Positions 59,829 to 64,000 of a DNA stretch of 64,000 nucleotides are shown in pieces. This DNA is from JAJZEO01 sp964350315 (GTDB lineage: Bacteria > Chlamydiota > Chlamydiia > Chlamydiales > 2-12-FULL-49-11). A program made the translations under genes and the position numbers. The DNA is taken from NCBI GenBank assembly GCA_964350315.1, contig CAYGJD010000003.1, positions 98,205 to 162,204 of the forward strand, given 5' to 3'. Position 1 is the stretch's first letter. Each line of letters starts with the position of its first letter. Below the pieces are notes generated by a model. It saw only the letters and a program-made list of their open reading frames with translations. It was not told the DNA's origin and searched no databases.

Positions 59829-60584
59829 ATGTTAGAAAAGTATTATAAAGAAGGCTTTGCTGCTGGACCCAAAGAGAGTGAAGATGATTTTCTCAATCGC
59901 ATCGCAAATGTAAAAAAGATCGTTGACAATCCCTCGCTTATCTCAGACTTACTGATAAAAGGGATTACCCTTGAAAAACTCTCTGAATCTCTTTTGTTTT
60001 TTAAAAGTAATAAAAAACTCCCCTTTTGGACTGCTGCTCTTACTTGGAAAATCGAACTCGAAGATGGAACCTCTATTGCTATTATTCAACTTCCTACTAA
60101 AAAAAGAAGTTTTTGTTTTGCAAAGCAAGAAGAGATCATCTCTCATGAAAAAATCCACGCACTTCGCGCAGCTTTTAATGAACCTATTTTTGAAGAAATC
60201 ATCGCTTATCGAACATCACCATCTAGATTTCGAAAATATTTTGGCCCTTTATTCTCTTCAAACAAGGAGGCAGCTTTATTTTTAACAACTCTTGCTCTCT
60301 CTTTAGTTTTCTCACTGCCTATTCTTATAATTCTAAGTTCTATTCCTTTTCTTTTTCGCCTTATAAGACGACAAAACAAATTCGCCCTTGCACTTAAAGC
60401 TCTTGGGAAACGTTTTAAAAATCCAGAAGATGTTATCACTTTACTTAGTGACCGTGAAATCCTTTTAGCAGCAAATAATGACCTTTCATTTCTTGGCATT
60501 CATTCGATACGAAAAAAACAAATATATCAAATGTTTGAAAAGCTATTGACAGTAGATGAAATGTCGACTATTAGAAACCTATAG
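59829..60584 (+). CDS. membrane protein with HExxH motif (putative metallopeptidase)
   Basis: The 251-residue protein starts at ATG 59829. It has SHEKIHALRAAF, giving H-E-x-x-H at residues 106-110, followed by FNEPIFEEIIAYR with Glu122-Glu123 in a position to serve as a third zinc ligand (gluzincin-like). One long hydrophobic stretch (about 147-178) suggests one or two membrane helices. The remaining parts are soluble and charged. No family recognised. If the motif is real, this is a small membrane metallopeptidase acting on its cytoplasmic side. Confidence 0.6.
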   Translation: MLEKYYKEGFAAGPKESEDDFLNRIANVKKIVDNPSLISDLLIKGITLEKLSESLLFFKSNKKLPFWTAALTWKIELEDGTSIAIIQLPTKKRSFCFAKQEEIISHEKIHALRAAFNEPIFEEIIAYRTSPSRFRKYFGPLFSSNKEAALFLTTLALSLVFSLPILIILSSIPFLFRLIRRQNKFALALKALGKRFKNPEDVITLLSDREILLAANNDLSFLGIHSIRKKQIYQMFEKLLTVDEMSTIRNL

Positions 60585-60604
60585 AAGAAGAGAATAACCC
60601 ACTG

Positions 60605-61426
60605 ATGAATATGGAAAATAAAGGCCTCTTTCAAAAGCTACTTGCCTTATTTTTAATATTGCTTGTCCCAGTATTTATTATTGCCAATTTTTCTATTCTA
60701 AAATCCAAGCGGGACAGATCATGTGAATTTTGCGCAGACTTCATCCCAAAAGATGAATATCTTATGGATAAAGCATTTGTCTTTGTTCTTTTTTCTGACA
60801 ATTCTTTGTCAACGATTGAGCAAAACATGCACTCTATTTTTAGTCAGAAATATGATAAATACCGCGTGATCATCATCCATTCAGAACAATCAAGCGAAGA
60901 GCTCCAAAAAATAAAGCAGCTCTGTGCTCGAGAAAACAAGCTCCACTTAATCACTTTTGTTGAAAGCACAGAGAATGTTCCAACTATCGACTCTTTTTGC
61001 AGTGCAATAAATTCTTGTCTTGATGATGAGATTATTATACAAATCAACTCTCATGATTGGCTTGCGCACGAAAATGTTCTTACAATGCTTAATGAAACGC
61101 ATACTCATTCAAACGAAATTTGGCTCACCTATTCCCAATACCTTGAGTACCCCTCATACAAAAAGGGTGATCAAGAACCCTATATCAAACGAATGATTCG
61201 AAACAGAAAATCTGGTAAAATCCCTTTTCTTTCTGCACACTTTAAAACATACTATGCTGGGCTCTTCAAACAGATCAAGCCTGATCCAAAATTCACCTAC
61301 AAACGATCTTTAGACAATGAAAGCATTGATCTTTACATGCTTCCAATGGTTGAGAGTTCAAAAAACCACATCCGATTTATTGATGATGTACTCTACATCC
61401 ACAATATTTCAAACATCCCCTATTAA
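60605..61426 (+). CDS. GT2-like (GT-A fold) membrane-anchored protein
   Basis: The 273-residue protein has an N-terminal helix (about residues 9-28) and then a region like GT2 glycosyltransferases: VFVLFSDNSLSTIEQNMHSIFS, YRVIIIHSEQSSEE, and IIIQINSHDWLAHENVL in the place of the DxD metal motif. It resembles glycosyltransferases that use nucleotide-sugars, but the acidic motif is only S-H-D. It could be an envelope glycosyltransferase or a degenerate relative. It is convergent with rpoN with four bases between. Confidence 0.6.
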   Translation: MNMENKGLFQKLLALFLILLVPVFIIANFSILKSKRDRSCEFCADFIPKDEYLMDKAFVFVLFSDNSLSTIEQNMHSIFSQKYDKYRVIIIHSEQSSEELQKIKQLCARENKLHLITFVESTENVPTIDSFCSAINSCLDDEIIIQINSHDWLAHENVLTMLNETHTHSNEIWLTYSQYLEYPSYKKGDQEPYIKRMIRNRKSGKIPFLSAHFKTYYAGLFKQIKPDPKFTYKRSLDNESIDLYMLPMVESSKNHIRFIDDVLYIHNISNIPY

Positions 61427-61430
61427 AAGC

Positions 61431-62702
61431 TTAGTACCGCTTCTCATCTCTGAGTGATGCTGTTGGTATGCCAAGTTCTGCACGATATTTTGCAATTGTT
61501 CGACGTGAGAGTTCCACATCATGTTGCTGCTTGAGCAATTCAACAAGCGAGTCATCTCTCACAGGTTTTTTTCGATTCTCATTTTCTATCAACTGCTTAA
61601 GCAGCATCTTAGCTTTTTGCTTGGAAATCGATTTTTGATTTTTTGTGTCAATTTTTTGTGTAAAGAGTTCCCTTAAAGAGACAATTCCTCGAGGAGTGTC
61701 GATGACTTTATTCGATAAGGCTCTAGATAGCGTTGATGGCGCCACCTCAAGTTCTTTTGCCATTTCGCAAATCAGCAGAGGCTCAAGCATGTTACTTGCT
61801 CCCTGAAGGTAACTACACTGTTTTTTTGCTAGAATCATTACCGCTTTGATCAACAAACTCTTTCTCTTTGCGATCGTTTCTATAAACCTATTTGCTTCTT
61901 CTACTTTTTCTATTCTCCAAGACTCATTGCTTGTCATAAATTCTTGTGAAATTTCGAGCAAAGGAAGGTCCTCATCAAAGTGTGTAACAACCCATCCATC
62001 CTTTTCTAGGTCTAATTGTAATTCCGTTCGCCTTGTCAGTACAGGAAGGGTATTAAATCCATAACCTGGGAAAGGAGTTAGGATCTTAATTTCAAGATTG
62101 ATGATCTCTTTAAGTTTTTCCGGGGCAATCTTTAACGCTGCCGCTATCTCTCTATATTTGCCATGAAGTAGCTGATCATAATGATTTTCTAGAATCACTA
62201 TTGCACAAGAGAGCTTTTTTTCTTTTGCTTGAATCAAGAGAGCCTCCCTTGGATTCATCGCACCAATTCCAATCGGGTCAAGTAACTGAAATCTTGATAA
62301 GATTCTTTGAACCTCATTTTGTGCAACGTTACACAATGTAGCCAATTCTGCTATTTCAACTCCCAAAAAACCTTTTTCCGTAATATTTCCCGCAATCATC
62401 ATCGCAATGGGGAGCTCGTTTTTGGTAAAAACATCTCTTACTTGCTGGGTAAGTATGTCATAAAGAGTTGGTTGATTTGCAAATCTATTTTCAACACTTA
62501 GATGGTTATGCAACCGCTTTTCTTTCTTCCCATGTGTAACAATAGATAAAGCAGGGTTTTCATCAAGTTTTTGCTTAATTGCAATTTCTAATTGATCAAT
62601 TGGCAAAGATAGAATTTCAAGAGATTGAATTAAGGTATGTGAGACAAAAAGAGATGTCTCAACGCGCGCGCTCGTTTTAAGAGTTATGGCAACCTTTCCC
62701 AT
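61431..62702 (-). CDS. rpoN: RNA polymerase sigma-54 factor
   Basis: The 423-residue protein has the N-terminal Gln/Leu-rich activator region (LIQSLEILSLPIDQLEIAIKQK), the core-binding domain (LLDPIGIGAMNPREAL), and a C-terminal RpoN box (SRRTIAKYRAELGIPTASLR). Sigma-54 recognises -24/-12 promoters with AAA+ activators. No -24/-12 promoter was spotted in the window by eye. It is 22 bases after the uvrD stop; uvrD-rpoN adjacency is as in C. trachomatis as I recall (CT608-CT609). Confidence 0.93.
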   Translation of the reverse strand: MGKVAITLKTSARVETSLFVSHTLIQSLEILSLPIDQLEIAIKQKLDENPALSIVTHGKKEKRLHNHLSVENRFANQPTLYDILTQQVRDVFTKNELPIAMMIAGNITEKGFLGVEIAELATLCNVAQNEVQRILSRFQLLDPIGIGAMNPREALLIQAKEKKLSCAIVILENHYDQLLHGKYREIAAALKIAPEKLKEIINLEIKILTPFPGYGFNTLPVLTRRTELQLDLEKDGWVVTHFDEDLPLLEISQEFMTSNESWRIEKVEEANRFIETIAKRKSLLIKAVMILAKKQCSYLQGASNMLEPLLICEMAKELEVAPSTLSRALSNKVIDTPRGIVSLRELFTQKIDTKNQKSISKQKAKMLLKQLIENENRKKPVRDDSLVELLKQQHDVELSRRTIAKYRAELGIPTASLRDEKRY

Positions 62703-62724
62703 AACTTTTGAAATAACAGAACTG

Positions 62725-64000
62725 CTAGACGAATGTCAATTTGGCAAATTTTTCAACGAGAGATCTTTTTTCTCCATCTTCAAAAAACTTGATATCGAAC
62801 GTCTTACCAAGAGAAGTTTCATACTCTCTTTCAATAATTCCTTTTCCAAATCCCTTGTGAATTACGATTCGCCCTGTTTTTGATTCTTTTGAAGGTGAAT
62901 CCTGCGACTCGTATGATGTATTGTAGGGTTTTGCATAATGCCCTCCAACTTGCGTTCGATTTGTAACATTTTCTGGAATTTCTGCAAGAAAACGACTCGG
63001 TAGCATCGTTCTTGGCCCTCCCCAAATAAAACGATAAGAACAAGATGTGAGATGCAAATGCTTTCTTGCTCTTGTCATCCCGACATAACAAAGCCTTCTT
63101 TCTTCTTCAATCGCATCATTTGAGTCTTTTGCATTTGTATGAGGAAATAGATCTTCTTCCATTCCCACAATAAAACAGACTTCAAATTCAAGCCCTTTAC
63201 CATTATGAAGTGTCATTAAACGAATAGACTTTTCTTCTACCCCTTTAATTTCTGGGGTTGTTTTCAAGGTAAGATCTTCAAGAAAATGACTTAGTCTTGC
63301 CTCTTCATGAGTCTTTCCTTCCGACCACTCATAAGCTTTTGAAATTAACTCTTCTACGTTTGCCTTTTTCTCTTCAAAGGTTTCCTCATCTTGAGAGAGT
63401 AAATTGAAATAATTCGTTCTTTCAATTCCATAGGCAATCACTTCTTCAAGAGTTGAATGGCCATTTGCCACATCTCTTATATCTTCAATGATCTTGAGGT
63501 ATTCTTTGATTCCTTTTGCTTGCGTTGCATTTAACTTAACTCTTCCCTCTTGAAGGATATGAAGAATTGGCAAGGCAGTTTCATCTGATTTTTCTTTAAT
63601 GTTTTGCAGAGCTTTAGGCCCAAATCCTCTTCTTGGAAGATTGATCGTCCTTGAAAAGCTCATAAAGTCTCTAGGTGAGGCTGCAAGACGGAAAAATGAC
63701 AACACATCTTTGATCTCCTTTCTCATATAAAATGAAAGGCCTCCAATGATTGTATACGAAATATCACGGGAAAGAAGAGCATCTTCAAAGAGTCGTGATT
63801 GTGAATTTGTTCGATAGAATATGACAATTTCATCAAGGGGAAATTCTTTTGCATAACGGGCGATCTTTTCTACAACAAACCGAACTTCCTCGCGGTCTGA
63901 AGAAAACAAGTGAACGCCAATTTTTTCTCCATCTCCTAAATCACTAAATAAATTTTTGTTATAAGGTCTTTCATTCTGGTCAATTAAAGCACCAGCACCT
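62725..64000 (-). CDS. uvrD: ATP-dependent DNA helicase UvrD/PcrA-like, C-terminal part
   Basis: The frame is open to the window edge, so the N-terminal Walker A part is missing. Present are IVIFYRTNSQSRLFEDALL (motif IV region), RLMTLHNGKGLEFEVCFIVG (motif V), EEERRLCYVGMTRARKHL (motif VI), and a C-terminal tail with VIHKGFGKGIIEREY typical of PcrA/UvrD. It unwinds DNA in nucleotide excision and mismatch repair. The in-window ORF start at 63909 is an internal TTG and not the gene start. Confidence 0.93.
   Translation of the reverse strand, partial: GAGALIDQNERPYNKNLFSDLGDGEKIGVHLFSSDREEVRFVVEKIARYAKEFPLDEIVIFYRTNSQSRLFEDALLSRDISYTIIGGLSFYMRKEIKDVLSFFRLAASPRDFMSFSRTINLPRRGFGPKALQNIKEKSDETALPILHILQEGRVKLNATQAKGIKEYLKIIEDIRDVANGHSTLEEVIAYGIERTNYFNLLSQDEETFEEKKANVEELISKAYEWSEGKTHEEARLSHFLEDLTLKTTPEIKGVEEKSIRLMTLHNGKGLEFEVCFIVGMEEDLFPHTNAKDSNDAIEEERRLCYVGMTRARKHLHLTSCSYRFIWGGPRTMLPSRFLAEIPENVTNRTQVGGHYAKPYNTSYESQDSPSKESKTGRIVIHKGFGKGIIEREYETSLGKTFDIKFFEDGEKRSLVEKFAKLTFV

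Noticed and set aside
61431..64000. Sigma-54 promoters near rpoN
   Set aside because: No TGGCAC-N5-TTGC match in an upstream position was found by eye in the window.

Overview
ORGANISM. The window looks like a member of the Chlamydiales outside the Chlamydiaceae (an environmental or amoeba/arthropod-type chlamydia). The evidence is an ATP/ADP-translocase-family nucleotide transporter followed by pgsA-sppA-polA-coaE-rho, a dnaQ-tsaE-DUF2709-like block, rsbU beside eno, and uvrD beside rpoN. These are all arrangements I recall from Chlamydia; none was searched. The DNA is AT-rich. Larger accessory content than Chlamydia trachomatis (OPT transporter, class III cyclase, RHS toxin, tandem paralog arrays) fits a bigger environmental genome. 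I cannot fix genus or species from the sequence alone.

LAYOUT. 1-5.6 kb: 3' end of a metallophosphatase, a ferredoxin gene with an in-frame stop, a hypothetical gene, and a minor-pseudopilin cluster of type II secretion type split by an OPT transporter. 5.6-16.2 kb: orphan PhoR-like sensor kinase, two tandem paralogous autotransporters, a sensor adenylate cyclase and a degenerate beta-lactamase-fold protein. 16.2-25.5 kb: housekeeping (murA, epmB-like, dnaQ-like exonuclease, engB, tsaE, leucine dehydrogenase, argS, pgk). 25.5-34.7 kb: the conserved chlamydial block ntt-(dedA)-pgsA-sppA-polA-coaE-rho. 34.7-41.7 kb: a GT28-like glycosyltransferase, an SDR-like protein with an N-terminal extension, three secreted paralogs of an unrecognised family, a pentapeptide lipoprotein and a poly(A)/CCA polymerase. 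41.7-48.5 kb: an eight-gene locus made of two unrecognised families, four ~310-residue paralogs joined by ATGA overlaps and four Cys-Asn-Cys/beta-rich paralogs, with duplicated spacers carrying a terminator and an operator-like palindrome. 48.5-53.5 kb: rsbU, then trmH-rsgA-eno. 53.5-55.7 kb: a short RHS toxin with a candidate immunity gene, the 5' relic of a second RHS gene, and a cloverleaf-shaped inverted-repeat element. 55.8-64 kb: a secreted SAM-fold protein, a hypothetical protein, peroxiredoxin plus metallo-beta-lactamase, tRNA-Arg, a PrmA-like methyltransferase, a membrane HExxH protein, a GT2-like protein, rpoN and the 3' part of uvrD.

HOW IT FITS TOGETHER. The conserved genes serve nucleotide import, replication and repair, envelope lipid and peptidoglycan synthesis, and RsbU/RpoN regulation. 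Between them lie surface or secreted proteins likely to face the host or competing bacteria: autotransporters, secreted paralog families and the RHS toxin. Several of these families occur as tandem copies with near-identical DNA at their borders, which points to recent duplication and recombination. The most promising undescribed systems are the 41.7-48.5 kb locus, the three secreted paralogs at 38.3-40.0 kb, and the RHS module with its relic.
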